Notes: generated by a model not told the origin, from the sequence alone. A stretch of DNA of 64,000 nt from Apium graveolens (GCF_009905375.1 NW_027420698.1:62001-126000), one strand, 5' to 3'; counted from the stretch's first letter, positions 22,517-34,249 are shown. A program made the numbers and translations.

Positions 22517-23613
22517 TTACAAGTCTTAAAGGGGGTGAAGAAATAGAGAAAACCATTTTCTACCATCAAAGAATTGCAGAATTTGTATCTTTAGAGTTAC
22601 TAGCATCAGGACAAAGTTGTGGATCCAATAACTTGTTCATTCGTAGTATACAGGGGACGTGCCAAGTTGGAAGGCTTCAAAGTGAAGGCGGAAATTAATA
22701 CTGACCAAAATAATGGAAGACATGGCACAAAACAAATTAGAGTCTGATTTAATAGCTTTCAGAACCCAGCCTACACTAACTAGTCCATATTCAAGTCATC
22801 TGTAAAATAGGTATTACAAAATTAAGGCAAGAGGGGTAAAAATAGAGTAAGCTAGATTACTGTTAGCATCCAAGTGGTGTTTTTAACTTCGCGAGGATTG
22901 GATTGCACGTATCGATGGTTGAATGTACATCCTGAGTGCATGTCCACTTTATGGTCATCTCGTAGATGTGAAACCAGAAAGGGAAGAGTGCCAATTACAG
23001 CACATTCTGATCCAGCATATGGGCAACTGTATGGTTTAAAACTGCATCCTTCTTCGTGTTTAAGTTTGTTGTCATATGGAAATATCTCCGGACATCCTAG
23101 TGTGTAATACTTACAAGGAAGTTGAAGCAATTCCGCTACATTCTCCTGAGCCAGGCACCTGATATATCCCAGTTCTTGTCTACAAGTAGGACATCGATTA
23201 TAATCCTGCACTTTACAGGTTAAACAGAAACAAAGTGTGACCGTTGTGACACCGCAAGGATGCATTCTGTGGCGAAAGGTAAATCACTAGTATTGCCAAC
23301 ATTTGAGAGGAAGATAAGTCATAAACACTTATATGTGAAACAGCAGTATATTGAGTGGATAAATTGGTAGAAGAAATTAGAGCAACTTGCCTCTTCCATG
23401 TATGTGGATCTTAATCATACATGCACTCGTATACTCACCGAGCAGTCCAATTCTCAGTCCACAACATAGGCTTGTTGGGACCAATACACAAAGGTAGCAT
23501 TCCACAAAGCCCATCTTTAGAAATCCAATAAACAGGTAATAGATAAAACAGAATGCACAACACCGCAACCAAAGAAAATGCAACTTTTCACATTAAAAAA
23601 CAAACCTAAAATC
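22517..23613 (-). pseudogene. SINAT-type E3 ubiquitin ligase fragment, copy A
   Basis: Minus strand. 23265-22870 encodes the end of the RING (NRCPTCRQELG), the SIAH-type zinc finger (LPCKYYTLGCPEIFPYDNKLKHE...CPYAGSEC) and DDHKVDMHSGCTFNHRYVQSNPREV. 22700-22650 gives FRLHFEAFQLGTSPVY of the TRAF-like domain. The start of the RING (CHNGHTL, about 23255-23235) is out of frame with the rest. 23270-23613 is intron-like or leader sequence with an open but unrecognised stretch at 23583-23377. The copy-B equivalent is 44500-45655. It was captured and duplicated before the outer CACTA split it. Confidence 0.82.
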
Positions 23614-23934
23614 CCAATCAGTTATCACGACTTTAACCTTTCTTTCTGGACCTATTTCAACCAAAGCATAAAAGATTTTGAAAGCCTCCAATGCTTCATC
23701 TTTGTTTTTTAAAAAATATACCCACATATATTAACTAAAATCGTCCATGGAAAGAAAAAAAACCTCTTACCAGATGCAGTTTCAAGATGAAATAGGCCAC
23801 AAAGATCCTCATGAATCAGTTGCAGAACTTTTGTTACATTATTACTTGCCTTCGGGGGAAATTTCTTTCTAGTTTGCTTCGACATCAGACAACCCTTACA
23901 CACCTCCTCTGGCTGATTGATCTTAGGCATTCCG
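23614..23934 (-). pseudogene. Old Copia pol fragment: pre-integrase and integrase start
   Basis: Reads MPKINQPEEVCKGCLMSKQTRKKFP, then LIHEDLCGLFHLETASG, the zinc-binding CxxC and first catalytic Asp region of integrase, followed by frame breaks and ...KVKVVITD, at which the element is truncated. Confidence 0.75.
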
Positions 23935-25464
23935 TGTTAGTGTAGGTGCCCTAGAGGCAATACATTATTCTTTTATCTTTATGTCAGTTGATCATTCAAT
24001 AAATGTATTTATTATGACCTTAATTACTGCGATATTTTGTTAGCATAATAAATGTCCTTAGAATCATGATACAAATTGTATAGTTTAAGTACATGACTTG
24101 AACTTGAGATTATATAATATATCATATTCTTAAAGGTCCCTAGTCGAGTATTATTATATAGGACAATAATAATACATAGATAGACTAGTATGTTGTTTGA
24201 CAAGATAACCACATCTCATTGGTTATAAGTATGGGGATACTGAAGTCAATACATAGGTACATGTGAGAGTACATGGTACTGGACAGACCCACAGTGAGAT
24301 TCTTCATGTTTAATAAAGTCATAAGAAAGACTCACAGTGATAATGGTGTAACGATCCTTTGACTTGAAATCATTATATTTCTATACGAGGATTAATATAC
24401 TTTGACTACATTAAAAGTTACTTTTGATCGGGTGATGATAAAAGTGGACATCGGGTATATCATGAGTCGTATGAGAAATATGAATGATAGATAAAGGATT
24501 TAACCCTCCTATAATTAGGAGAGATATTATTGGCCTCTTGATTGAGTGAGATTATAAAAGCATGGCCATGCTCAAATAATGATTTGTTTCAATAATCTAC
24601 TCATGCATCAAGTAAACCCAGATTAAATGTTGAAGAGGATGACTAAATACATGCCTCGAGTTTAATCTATAATATGTATGGTTAAAGGGATTATATTACA
24701 CGGAAAAACATTAATCACGAAAGGTTTTATCTAATCACGATTTAATTATTGTTTAATTGGGTAACAATGATGTATTACTAGATACCGCTCATTGTTTATA
24801 ATTTTATTAGAGAATAAAATTATTGCCAATTAAATAATAGCCTATAGGGTCGCACAAATAGAGCACTTAATGGAATAGTTAATTTAAATTATGGATTTAA
24901 ATTAATTGATGATTATTTGAATTTTATTATAATTAAGTAAGACTTAATTGAGATAATATAAATTCGAATTAAAAGGAATGTTTTTGCCCATAATAATTAA
25001 GTATGACTTAGTTATTAATTAAATAATAGAAATTCGTTTTTATTATTTAATCCAATACCTACTAGGGTTGGGCTTTGCTATTATGGGCCTTTTTAATCAG
25101 TCATTATAAATAGATAATGAGAGGTTAAAGAGGCTTGAACGTTTTTAAGAAAACCCTAGCAGCAAAGAGAGGCAGAGGCAATTCAGATCGTCAAGAAGGA
25201 GGCTAGTACATCCATTCCGTAGTCAAGTTCGTGAGACGTTCTTGAAGGTGCTCGTGTGGATACCATAGAGGTGTTTCTCCGAGAGGTAGACACAAAGCGT
25301 GATAGCTAGGATCTCCGTTGAGTTCGTAAAAGTTAATCTCTTGAAAGGTATGATTCGTTATCTCCATAATCTGCCCATAATTATACATGGATCCTGTTTT
25401 TGGGTTTCGAATTTTTGTTTTATTTACGTTTATCCGCTGCGTTTTATGCCTTCGGAACCCAACA
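23935..25464 (+). repeat. 5' LTR of young Copia
   Basis: Begins TGTTAGTGTAGGTGCCCTAG and ends GGAACCCAACA. It shows no visible difference from 31138-32667. A stretch resembling promoter and leader DNA (CATTATAAATAGATAATGAG near 25102) gives a plausible TATA box for element transcription. Confidence 0.95.
25107..25113 (+). promoter_or_regulatory. Putative TATA box in the 5' LTR (also at 32310-32316 in the 3' LTR)
   Basis: TATAAATA-type sequence in the last third of the LTR, upstream of a GC-richer leader, at a position suitable for starting genomic RNA in the R region. Prediction only. Confidence 0.45.
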
Positions 25465-25465
25465 A

Positions 25466-25477
25466 TGGCATCAGAGC
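25466..25477 (+). other. Primer-binding site of young Copia
   Basis: TGGCATCAGAGC, one base different from the usual TGGTATCAGAGC (initiator Met-tRNA), one base after the LTR. Confidence 0.85.
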
Positions 25478-27163
25478 TACGTGTATAAGGGGCTGATTTG
25501 GTTACGTGTTTACTGTATTTTTACAAGTATGCATGTGTGATGAGTCTGCCATGATAACAGTTATGTTATATGAGTCTGCCATGATAACAGTTATGTTATA
25601 TGAATGATATGATGAATCTGTTAATGATCTATATGATGATACTAGTATGTTTAAGATCTGCCATAACTCATATGTATGCGATCTCTTAAAATATGTATAC
25701 TGATACACTTATCGAACCGCGTGGTTAGGGTTTCGTTTTTAATTTGTGCTTATGACATATGCTTTACTTATTTATTATTCTTGATTGGATCATGATAAGT
25801 GATAAATAGTATGTCATCTTTATATGATCTATCATGTTCTTTAATGGTTACTGAGCATGGTGCATAGTTATGGCCTTAAGACCTTAGTTGTAATGGTTTA
25901 TTCTTTTGGTTTGTAATAAATACGACTTGCATGTCGTTTTCTATTTGTAGTTGTTTTATCTCAAATGTAACTCGAGTTCTTTTGTAAGTTCATTAGTATA
26001 ATTCTTAATGTAACATCCTAGAAGGACAAGGGAAAGAGGAGGCATCCTATGGAGGCCAAGGAGACAATGGAAGCAATAGAGAAGACATATGTAATAGTTA
26101 TTTTTACACCATAGATTGACCTTGATCTTTTCATTAGCCTGAAAAGATCACATAGGATTGGGCCATAACTATTGCACGTTTACTTTACGTACTTTTCATA
26201 TGATGTATAAATAGTATGTGTAGAGTAGAAAAATGCATGTTTTAATTAGATTAATGATGTATGTATGTATTAGATACATCACCCATGCCATGCCTTTAAA
26301 CAAGATAAAATCTGTAACGACTCAAGATTTAAAATTAACAAACGATCATGAGATTCTCGTGTTTATGAAACACGGAATAAAATACGAATTTTCTTTATTT
26401 CTGACATGGGGCGATTTTGTCAACAACGGGTTCATAGAACTTGTAAGGCTGTGGGTTTTAAGCGAGACCGATGTGACTCCTCCACTACCTGGAAATCAAA
26501 CCATTGACGAGTATTGATTTGAAGTATTTTATTCAAGGAAAAATTGGGAATCTCTTTATGATGGGATCATGATCGTTCTAAATTAAAATCCCTAAGTAAA
26601 AATATTAAGTTTTAATCAGATGCTTTCCAATGAATGAACACTCATTAAATCCTAGATCGATAAGGGGAAGGGCTGTCAGTGGCAGGGGACTCCTATCTAT
26701 CATGGTGAAATGCGACGAATATAAACGGTTATATTCGGACGTTGTATCATTGGGTCTAACTTAACTGAGTCATCATAATAAGGTGAATATAAACGGTTAT
26801 ATTCAACTATTATGAACTTAGAAGCATAGAGTTTGGTTAAAAATCTATTAGATAGATAAGATCAATTGTTGTTCACCAAATTATCCAAGAATTATATATG
26901 ATATAATTGACAACTGTTGTCTACCTAAATAATCATATTTTAAGGATACCAGTGGTTGACTTAGAACATGACGAAATATGGATCTTGGCTCACTAGAAAG
27001 ATTTATGGGATATACTTTCCGAATTAATAGTTAGGGCTATTAATTTGATAAAAAAAAATAGTGGGAGATATATTACGAATATATCATAATCATATGAACA
27101 TAAAATTTTAACTCAGACAATCTAATGTTTATTTTGCGCTTTTATTATTGTAGATACTGAGTA
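25478..27163 (+). other. Long untranslated leader of young Copia
   Basis: 1.7 kb between the primer-binding site and gag. It contains a direct repeat of about 28 bp (GAGTCTGCCATGATAACAGTTATGTTATAT, 25540-25600), two copies of a GAATATAAACGGTTATATTC imperfect palindrome (about 26716 and 26782) and one 94-codon open frame (26233-26517). It could hold packaging or dimerisation signals or an intron; nothing can be fixed from the sequence alone. Confidence 0.6.
26233..26517 (+). CDS. Small open frame in Copia leader, unknown
   Basis: 94 codons starting MHVLIRLMMYVCIRYITHAM and ending ...PPLPGNQTIDEY. No family was recognised and no typical retroelement motif is present. From residue about 30 the composition becomes that of a soluble globular domain (KIKSVTTQDLKLTND...). 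It may be a chance frame in an AT-rich leader. Confidence 0.25.
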   Translation: MHVLIRLMMYVCIRYITHAMPLNKIKSVTTQDLKLTNDHEILVFMKHGIKYEFSLFLTWGDFVNNGFIELVRLWVLSETDVTPPLPGNQTIDEY

Positions 27164-30100
27164 ATGGCAAACAACACAAACACACTATCCGTACGTTCAG
27201 TCCTTGAGAAGGACAAGCTGACAGGAGGAAACAACTTCCTAGACTGGCAGAGGAATTTGAGGATTGTCCTCAGGCAGGAGCGCAAGCTTCATGTCATTGA
27301 TATTCCTCCTCCAGGCCCCCTTCCTGAGGGTGCTACTGCTGATGAACGAGCAGCACGCACAAAGGATGAGAATGATGCAAATGATGTTGCATGTCTTATG
27401 TTGGCAACTATGAGTGCTGAGCTTCAAAGACAACATGTGCATATGGATGCATATACTATCAATGAGCACTTGCAAAGCATGTTTGCAAGCCAAACTCGTC
27501 AAGAAAGGTTCAACACGAGTAAGTCACTTTTTAATTGCAAACAAGGGGCGAGTGAACCAGTTGGCCCACATGTTCTGAAGATGATTGGTTACATTGAGTA
27601 CCTTGAAACTTTGGGTTTCCCGATTGGTCCGGAAACTGGTATTGACCTAATCATGAATTCTTTGAACAACAAATTCACTCAGTTTGTTGTGAACTACAAT
27701 ATGAATGAATTTGACAAAACACCTACTGAATTGTTGCATATGTTGAGAACATATGAGACCAACATGAAGACAGCTGAACCTGCTCCCATACTGATGGTGG
27801 GAAATAAAGGTAAGGCCAAAGGGAAGGGAAAATGGAAGGGTAAGAAGAAGATTGGATCTGATTCTACAACCAAGCCAAAGTCAGGTCCCAAACAGGCTTT
27901 AAAGCCTAAAGGTGGTGTGGCCAAGGGTGAATGTCACTACTGTAAGAAAGATGGTCACTGGAAGAGAAACTGTCCAATTTACTTGGAGGATCTGAAGAAA
28001 AAGAAAGCAGTTCAGATTTCTGGATCAGGTATTTATGTTATAGAAGTCAATTTGTCTATTTCTACATCCTGGGTATTTGATACTGGATGTGCTTCTCACA
28101 TTTGTATAAATGTGCAGGGCCTGCAGAGAAGTAGAACTCTGGCTAAGGGAGAAGTGGACCTAAGAGTATGCAATGGAGCAAAAGTTGCTGCTTTAGCTGT
28201 AGGGACTTATTATTTATCTATGCCCTCTGGGCTTGTTTTAGAACTAGAAGACTGTTTTTACGTGCCTGCGATTCGCAGAAACATTATTTCTGTTTCTTGT
28301 TTGGACAAGAAAGGTTTTTCGTTTACAATAAAGAACAACAGTTGCTCTTTTGCTTTGAATGATTTAACCTATGGTGTTGCGCGTTTATTTAATGGTTTAT
28401 ATGTTCTTGATTTAGATAACCCTGTCTGTAATATAGAAAACAAACGACTTAAAATAAATGACTCAAATCAAACATACCTCTGGCATTGTCGTCTAGGCCA
28501 CATAAATGAGAAACGCATATCCAAATTACATAAGGATGGATACTTGGATAAGTTTGATTTTGAATCATACCAAGAATGCGAATCTTGTTTGCTTGGTAAG
28601 ATGACTAAAGCCCCTTTCACTGGTAAGGGTCAAAGGGCCACTAAACGTCTGGAGCTAATACATAGTGATGTATGTGGCCCAATGCGTGTAATGGCTAGAG
28701 GAGGCTACTACTACTTCATAACATTTACTGATGATTTCAGTAGATATGGATATGTATATCTTATGAAGAACAAATCCGATTCTTTTGAAAAATTTAAAGA
28801 ATACAAGGTTGAAGTAGAGAAGCAAATTGGCGGAGATGCAAGTATTAAGATCTTACGATCCGATCGTGGGGGTGAATACTTAAGCACCGAATTTAGAGAG
28901 TATTTGAAAGAGTGTGGTATTGTATCGCAACTCACTCCGCCAGGAACACCTCAATGGAATGGAGTTTCAGAGAGGAGAAATCGCACCTTGTTGGACATGG
29001 TGCGATCGATGATGAGTCATGCAGATCTTCCAATTAGTTTCTGGGGTTACGCTCTAGAAACAGCGGCTTTCACACTTAACCGTGTTCCTACTAAGAAGGT
29101 TCAAAAGACTCCATATGAGATATGGAAAGAGAAACGGTCAGGCATGAACTTTATGAAAGTTTGGGGATGTAAGGCATTTGTGAAACGTCAAGAATCTGAC
29201 AAGCTTGGACCTAAATCCGAAGAGTGCATTTTTGTAGGATACCCTAATGAAACAAAGGCGTATTATTTTTATAGTCCTTCTGAGCAGAAAGTGTTTATTG
29301 CTCGAGATGCTGTCTTCATGGAAAGAGATTTTGTTTCCAAAAGAAACAGTGGGAGAACTATAGATCTCGATGAAGATCGAGAACCGCAAAATAGTATTGA
29401 ACCTGAAGTGGAACAAGAGCAGAATAATGATAATGCTCAACAAACACAGGTTGTTCGTAGATCTGGTAGATTTCGCCATGAGCCAGAGAGATATGGATTT
29501 CTCATGACTCAGTGTGGTGATTTGATGCTCATAGATGAAGATGAGCCTCTCACATACCAAGATGCTATGAACAGTCCAGACTCTAAGAGATGGCTTGAAG
29601 CCATGAAATCCGAGATAGATTCCATGTACGAAAACCAAGTATGGACTTTGGTTGATCCACCTGAAGGGGTAAAACCCATAGGGTGCAAATGGGTTTTTAA
29701 GAAGAAAAAGGGCATGGATGGAAATGTTCAGACCTATAAAGCTAGGCTGGTTGCAAAAGGTTTCAAACAAATTCATGGTATTGACTATGATGAAACTTTC
29801 TCACCAGTGGCTATGGTCAAGTCTATAAGGATTTTACTTGCCATTGCAGCATTCCATGATTATGAAATCTGGCAAATGGATGTCAAAACAGCCTTCCTTA
29901 ATGGAAGCCTTGAAGAGGATGTGTACATGACACAACCTGAGGGTTTTGTCGATCCAAGGAATGCTGGCAAGGTATGTAAATTGCGTCGATCCATTTATGG
30001 ATTGAAGCAATCCTCTAGGAGATGGAATATCCGTTTTGATGAAATAGTCATAGAGTATGGCTTTGTTCAAAACGAAGATGAACCGTGTGTTTACAAGAAG

Positions 30101-31123
30101 GTTAATGGGAGCTATGTGGCATTCATAGTACTATATGTTGATGATATACTACTAATGGGGAATGACATACCTTCTCTAAAGGCTGTTAAGACGTGGTTAG
30201 GGAGCAATTTCTCCATTAAAGACTTAGGAGAGGCATCCTACATTCTAGGAATGAGGATCTATAGAGAAAGATCTAGAAGGATGATCGGTCTAAGTCAGAG
30301 CACATACATTGATAAGGTTTTGCATCGTTTTGGAATGCAAAATGCAAAAAGGGGATATGTCCCTGTGTCTCAAGGGATAACGATCTCTAAGGACCAATGT
30401 CCGAAATCATTGGATGAGAAGGACCACATGAATAAAGTTCCATATGCTTCAGCAATTGGATCTATCATGTATGCAATGGTATGTACTCGCCCAGATGTCT
30501 CGTATGCTTTGAGCATGACGAGCAGATACCAGTCTAATCCGGGTGAAGGTCACTGGACGGCAGTTAAGAATATTCTTAAGTACCTGAAAAGAACTAAAGA
30601 TTCATTCTTGGTGTATGGAGGAGAAGAGAAACTCGTTGTAAAAGGTTACACCGATGCAAGTTTCCAAACAGACAGAGATGATACTGTATCACAGTCTGGT
30701 TTTGTGTTTTGTCTAAACGGAGGTGCTGTAAGCTGGAAGAGTTCAAAGCAAGAAACAGTAGCTGATTCTACAATGGAGGCTGAGTACATTGCAGCTTGTG
30801 AAGCAGCTAAGGAGGCCGTTTGGATTCGAAAGTTCATTTCTGTTTTGGGAGTGGTTCCATCGATCGCAGATCCCATTGATCTATACTGCGATAATAATGG
30901 AGCCATTGCACAGGCTAAAGAACCTAGATCACACTCCCGGGCTAAACATATACTCAGGAGATTTCACCTTATTCGAGAGATTAATGAAAGGGGTGATATA
31001 CACATATGTAAAGTGCACACAAATGATAACATTGCAGACCCACTGACCAAAGGCTTGTCGCAGCAGAAGCACGATGGTCACACTAGTTCCATGGGTATTA
31101 GATATATGGGTGATTGGCTCTAG
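27164..31123 (+). CDS. Copia gag-pol polyprotein, full length (1319 aa)
   Basis: A single frame encodes all enzymes needed for replication through an RNA intermediate. Gag (UBN2 type) is residues about 10-240; the zinc knuckle CHYCKKDGHWKRNC is at about 257; protease DTGCASH at about 304; pre-integrase WHCRLGH at about 440; integrase with HSDVCGP, TDDFSRYGYVY, RSDRGGEY (about 565) and TPQWNGVSERRNRT; reverse transcriptase with KARLVAKGF, MDVKTAFLNG and YVDDILLMG (about 992); RNase H with YTDASFQTD (about 1162), STMEAEY and YCDNNGAIA. All catalytic motifs inspected are present and there is no stop or frameshift. The start ATG follows TACTGAGTA and is the first in frame. The stop is 14 bases before the 3' LTR. 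Confidence 0.96.
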   Translation: MANNTNTLSVRSVLEKDKLTGGNNFLDWQRNLRIVLRQERKLHVIDIPPPGPLPEGATADERAARTKDENDANDVACLMLATMSAELQRQHVHMDAYTINEHLQSMFASQTRQERFNTSKSLFNCKQGASEPVGPHVLKMIGYIEYLETLGFPIGPETGIDLIMNSLNNKFTQFVVNYNMNEFDKTPTELLHMLRTYETNMKTAEPAPILMVGNKGKAKGKGKWKGKKKIGSDSTTKPKSGPKQALKPKGGVAKGECHYCKKDGHWKRNCPIYLEDLKKKKAVQISGSGIYVIEVNLSISTSWVFDTGCASHICINVQGLQRSRTLAKGEVDLRVCNGAKVAALAVGTYYLSMPSGLVLELEDCFYVPAIRRNIISVSCLDKKGFSFTIKNNSCSFALNDLTYGVARLFNGLYVLDLDNPVCNIENKRLKINDSNQTYLWHCRLGHINEKRISKLHKDGYLDKFDFESYQECESCLLGKMTKAPFTGKGQRATKRLELIHSDVCGPMRVMARGGYYYFITFTDDFSRYGYVYLMKNKSDSFEKFKEYKVEVEKQIGGDASIKILRSDRGGEYLSTEFREYLKECGIVSQLTPPGTPQWNGVSERRNRTLLDMVRSMMSHADLPISFWGYALETAAFTLNRVPTKKVQKTPYEIWKEKRSGMNFMKVWGCKAFVKRQESDKLGPKSEECIFVGYPNETKAYYFYSPSEQKVFIARDAVFMERDFVSKRNSGRTIDLDEDREPQNSIEPEVEQEQNNDNAQQTQVVRRSGRFRHEPERYGFLMTQCGDLMLIDEDEPLTYQDAMNSPDSKRWLEAMKSEIDSMYENQVWTLVDPPEGVKPIGCKWVFKKKKGMDGNVQTYKARLVAKGFKQIHGIDYDETFSPVAMVKSIRILLAIAAFHDYEIWQMDVKTAFLNGSLEEDVYMTQPEGFVDPRNAGKVCKLRRSIYGLKQSSRRWNIRFDEIVIEYGFVQNEDEPCVYKKVNGSYVAFIVLYVDDILLMGNDIPSLKAVKTWLGSNFSIKDLGEASYILGMRIYRERSRRMIGLSQSTYIDKVLHRFGMQNAKRGYVPVSQGITISKDQCPKSLDEKDHMNKVPYASAIGSIMYAMVCTRPDVSYALSMTSRYQSNPGEGHWTAVKNILKYLKRTKDSFLVYGGEEKLVVKGYTDASFQTDRDDTVSQSGFVFCLNGGAVSWKSSKQETVADSTMEAEYIAACEAAKEAVWIRKFISVLGVVPSIADPIDLYCDNNGAIAQAKEPRSHSRAKHILRRFHLIREINERGDIHICKVHTNDNIADPLTKGLSQQKHDGHTSSMGIRYMGDWL

Positions 31124-31125
31124 TG

Positions 31126-31137
31126 CAAGTGGGAGAT
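31126..31137 (+). other. Polypurine tract of young Copia
   Basis: CAAGTGGGAGAT directly before the 3' LTR start, the usual Copia plus-strand primer form (GTGGGAGATTGTTAG). Confidence 0.8.
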
Positions 31138-32667
31138 TGTTAGTGTAGGTGCCCTAGAGGCAATACATTATTCTTTTATCTTTATGTCAGTTGATCATTC
31201 AATAAATGTATTTATTATGACCTTAATTACTGCGATATTTTGTTAGCATAATAAATGTCCTTAGAATCATGATACAAATTGTATAGTTTAAGTACATGAC
31301 TTGAACTTGAGATTATATAATATATCATATTCTTAAAGGTCCCTAGTCGAGTATTATTATATAGGACAATAATAATACATAGATAGACTAGTATGTTGTT
31401 TGACAAGATAACCACATCTCATTGGTTATAAGTATGGGGATACTGAAGTCAATACATAGGTACATGTGAGAGTACATGGTACTGGACAGACCCACAGTGA
31501 GATTCTTCATGTTTAATAAAGTCATAAGAAAGACTCACAGTGATAATGGTGTAACGATCCTTTGACTTGAAATCATTATATTTCTATACGAGGATTAATA
31601 TACTTTGACTACATTAAAAGTTACTTTTGATCGGGTGATGATAAAAGTGGACATCGGGTATATCATGAGTCGTATGAGAAATATGAATGATAGATAAAGG
31701 ATTTAACCCTCCTATAATTAGGAGAGATATTATTGGCCTCTTGATTGAGTGAGATTATAAAAGCATGGCCATGCTCAAATAATGATTTGTTTCAATAATC
31801 TACTCATGCATCAAGTAAACCCAGATTAAATGTTGAAGAGGATGACTAAATACATGCCTCGAGTTTAATCTATAATATGTATGGTTAAAGGGATTATATT
31901 ACACGGAAAAACATTAATCACGAAAGGTTTTATCTAATCACGATTTAATTATTGTTTAATTGGGTAACAATGATGTATTACTAGATACCGCTCATTGTTT
32001 ATAATTTTATTAGAGAATAAAATTATTGCCAATTAAATAATAGCCTATAGGGTCGCACAAATAGAGCACTTAATGGAATAGTTAATTTAAATTATGGATT
32101 TAAATTAATTGATGATTATTTGAATTTTATTATAATTAAGTAAGACTTAATTGAGATAATATAAATTCGAATTAAAAGGAATGTTTTTGCCCATAATAAT
32201 TAAGTATGACTTAGTTATTAATTAAATAATAGAAATTCGTTTTTATTATTTAATCCAATACCTACTAGGGTTGGGCTTTGCTATTATGGGCCTTTTTAAT
32301 CAGTCATTATAAATAGATAATGAGAGGTTAAAGAGGCTTGAACGTTTTTAAGAAAACCCTAGCAGCAAAGAGAGGCAGAGGCAATTCAGATCGTCAAGAA
32401 GGAGGCTAGTACATCCATTCCGTAGTCAAGTTCGTGAGACGTTCTTGAAGGTGCTCGTGTGGATACCATAGAGGTGTTTCTCCGAGAGGTAGACACAAAG
32501 CGTGATAGCTAGGATCTCCGTTGAGTTCGTAAAAGTTAATCTCTTGAAAGGTATGATTCGTTATCTCCATAATCTGCCCATAATTATACATGGATCCTGT
32601 TTTTGGGTTTCGAATTTTTGTTTTATTTACGTTTATCCGCTGCGTTTTATGCCTTCGGAACCCAACA
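31138..32667 (+). repeat. 3' LTR of young Copia
   Basis: 1530 bp; same sequence as the 5' LTR as far as could be compared by eye. Followed by the TSD TTCCG. Confidence 0.95.
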
Positions 32668-33963
32668 TTCCGTTCATCATTCGATCCTTGTTCATTAGTG
32701 ACAAAGCATGATAATGTACATGTCCCAAACACATATGCCACAATTTTGATAACTCATCTTATTTTGACAGTAAGCACTTCGAATTGGCAGTATTAAGAAC
32801 AATTTTATAAATTCTATTTTTAGATCGCTTTACCTTCATGAGGAGTGAGTCTATTTTGAGATCGCTTTACCTTTATGGGGAGCTATTTTATTTCCTTCCT
32901 CCGACCGTTGTCCAAGACTTATTATATTATTCCGAAGAGTAGGGATATGTTATACATCGTCAAGGATTCGAACTTCTCTATTTTTGCTAGTGAAAGATAC
33001 AGAACCCTTTACCTCTATCTTCATAGTAGAACCATCCCTAAAACTCAGTAAAACCCGTCATATGACTACTTGTTCCGTTATCCAAATACCAAATGTTCTA
33101 TTTATTTTGAAATTTTATAAATTGAGAGGGCATTACCTACTTTTCATATAGGCGTGTAGCATCTGCATCATCATACTTTTCCAAGAGAAGAGTTGATTCC
33201 TCATCTTCATTGGCCTTGGCCATTTTATAACTTCCTTTAAATCTCTTGTACGCCTTGGTTTATGACAATCAGCAGCAAAGTGACCATAGGCAGAACAGTT
33301 GTAACACTTCAAAGCACTTTTATCATGACCTCCATGATTTATAAAACCTGACGATTAGTTATATGTGTTCATGCAATTATTTATTTTTAGACAATGTTCA
33401 CGAGTCAACAACAATTTCCCATCACTACTCTCACATTTCTGCCATTCTTCCTCGGTGAGCATGAGTTGTCCTCCATTTGATTCACCTTTCTTACCCCCTT
33501 TCATTCGTTCTTCATGAGCTTTCAGATATCCTACTACCTCTTCCGCATATAGAGTTTCTAAATTTCTAAAATGCTCAAAAGTCAAAACAATTTGTAGTAA
33601 TTTGGTTGGCATTGCACGAAGCATTTTTTTGACCACATAGGTTTCTTTCATTTCTTCGCTGAGTGCTCTTATATTAGTCACCAACCCATTCAACCTCAGG
33701 TAGAAGTGATCGAGCTGTTCGCTGTCTTTCATGCACATTGATTCAAACTCTAGTCTCAATGTGTGAACCTTAGCCTTCATCATGCGTTCTGCACCTTCAC
33801 ACATAGTTTTCAAGGCCTCTTAGGCCTCTTTTAGTGTTCCTTTTTCCGCAATTGAGGTACCATATTATCTGTCCGACCGTGATACAAGTTGTGTACTTAT
33901 TCTTGGCCAGTGTTAGATAGCTCAAACCTATCGACCCTCCTTGTTTGGCTTTGTTTATATCCA
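32668..33963 (-). pseudogene. Old Copia gag-protease fragment
   Basis: Starts MDINKAKQGGSIGLSYLTLAKNKYTT near 33963. It then lacks about 50 codons compared with the left-edge element and continues in 33813-33355 with the UBN2 gag (MKDSEQLDHFYLRLNGLVTNIRALSEEM). The CCHC knuckle CYNCSAYGHFAADC is at about 33320-33275 and a protease-like NIWYLDNGTSSHMTG at about 33105-33060. Several stops and frameshifts are present. Confidence 0.78.
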
Positions 33964-33999
33964 TTACTGATATTTCCGACTTTCACCGAGAAATCCTAA

Positions 34000-34011
34000 G
34001 CTCTGATACCA
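34000..34011 (-). other. Primer-binding site of the old Copia
   Basis: Minus strand TGGTATCAGAGC. The preceding LTR would span roughly 34249-34017 (TG...CA), but its outer edge is uncertain because no partner LTR survives. Confidence 0.75.
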
Positions 34012-34249
34012 AATATTGTCAATATATTTATATTAACTAAATGATATAAAACTAAGAAAAGCAAAACACAGCTTTCCAAAAAAATACACCTTCTTATTTC
34101 TGCAAACTGAGGCAATATAAAAGAAATACACTAGGAAACTGAAAATACTAAAAAACAGGACACGATCACCTGCCCACAACCACCACTAACTCTATTTCCT
34201 TTACTCAATCAAAACTCCTAAAACAACGGACTTGAAAACAAACACTACA

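Larger units (their letters stand above)
23935..32667 (+). mobile_element. Young, apparently intact Ty1/copia element
   Basis: 8.7 kb with two 1530-bp LTRs (23935-25464 and 31138-32667), TG...CA termini and the 5-bp target duplication TTCCG at 23930-23934 and 32668-32672. The two LTRs have the same length, and every line compared by eye was identical, so insertion was recent. A single uninterrupted 1319-codon gag-pol ORF lies between them. A 1.7-kb leader separates the primer-binding site from gag. It is inserted in the pre-integrase region of an older Copia in the opposite orientation. Confidence 0.96.
23614..34249 (-). mobile_element. Old Copia remnant, split by a younger Copia
   Basis: Minus-strand Copia whose parts are 34249-32668 (LTR, primer-binding site, gag, CCHC, protease) and 23934-23614 (GAG-pre-integrase, start of integrase). 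The intervening DNA is the young Copia 23935-32667. The two parts join at WHMCLGHVHYHA...|...NGMPKINQPEEVCKGC. Integrase ends abruptly at about 23614 against SINAT sequence, so the rest is deleted. The gag resembles that of the element at the left edge. Confidence 0.82.

Noticed and set aside
29138..29776. 212-codon minus-strand ORF
   Set aside because: Shadow of the young Copia polyprotein; no motif, and the plus frame is clearly coding.
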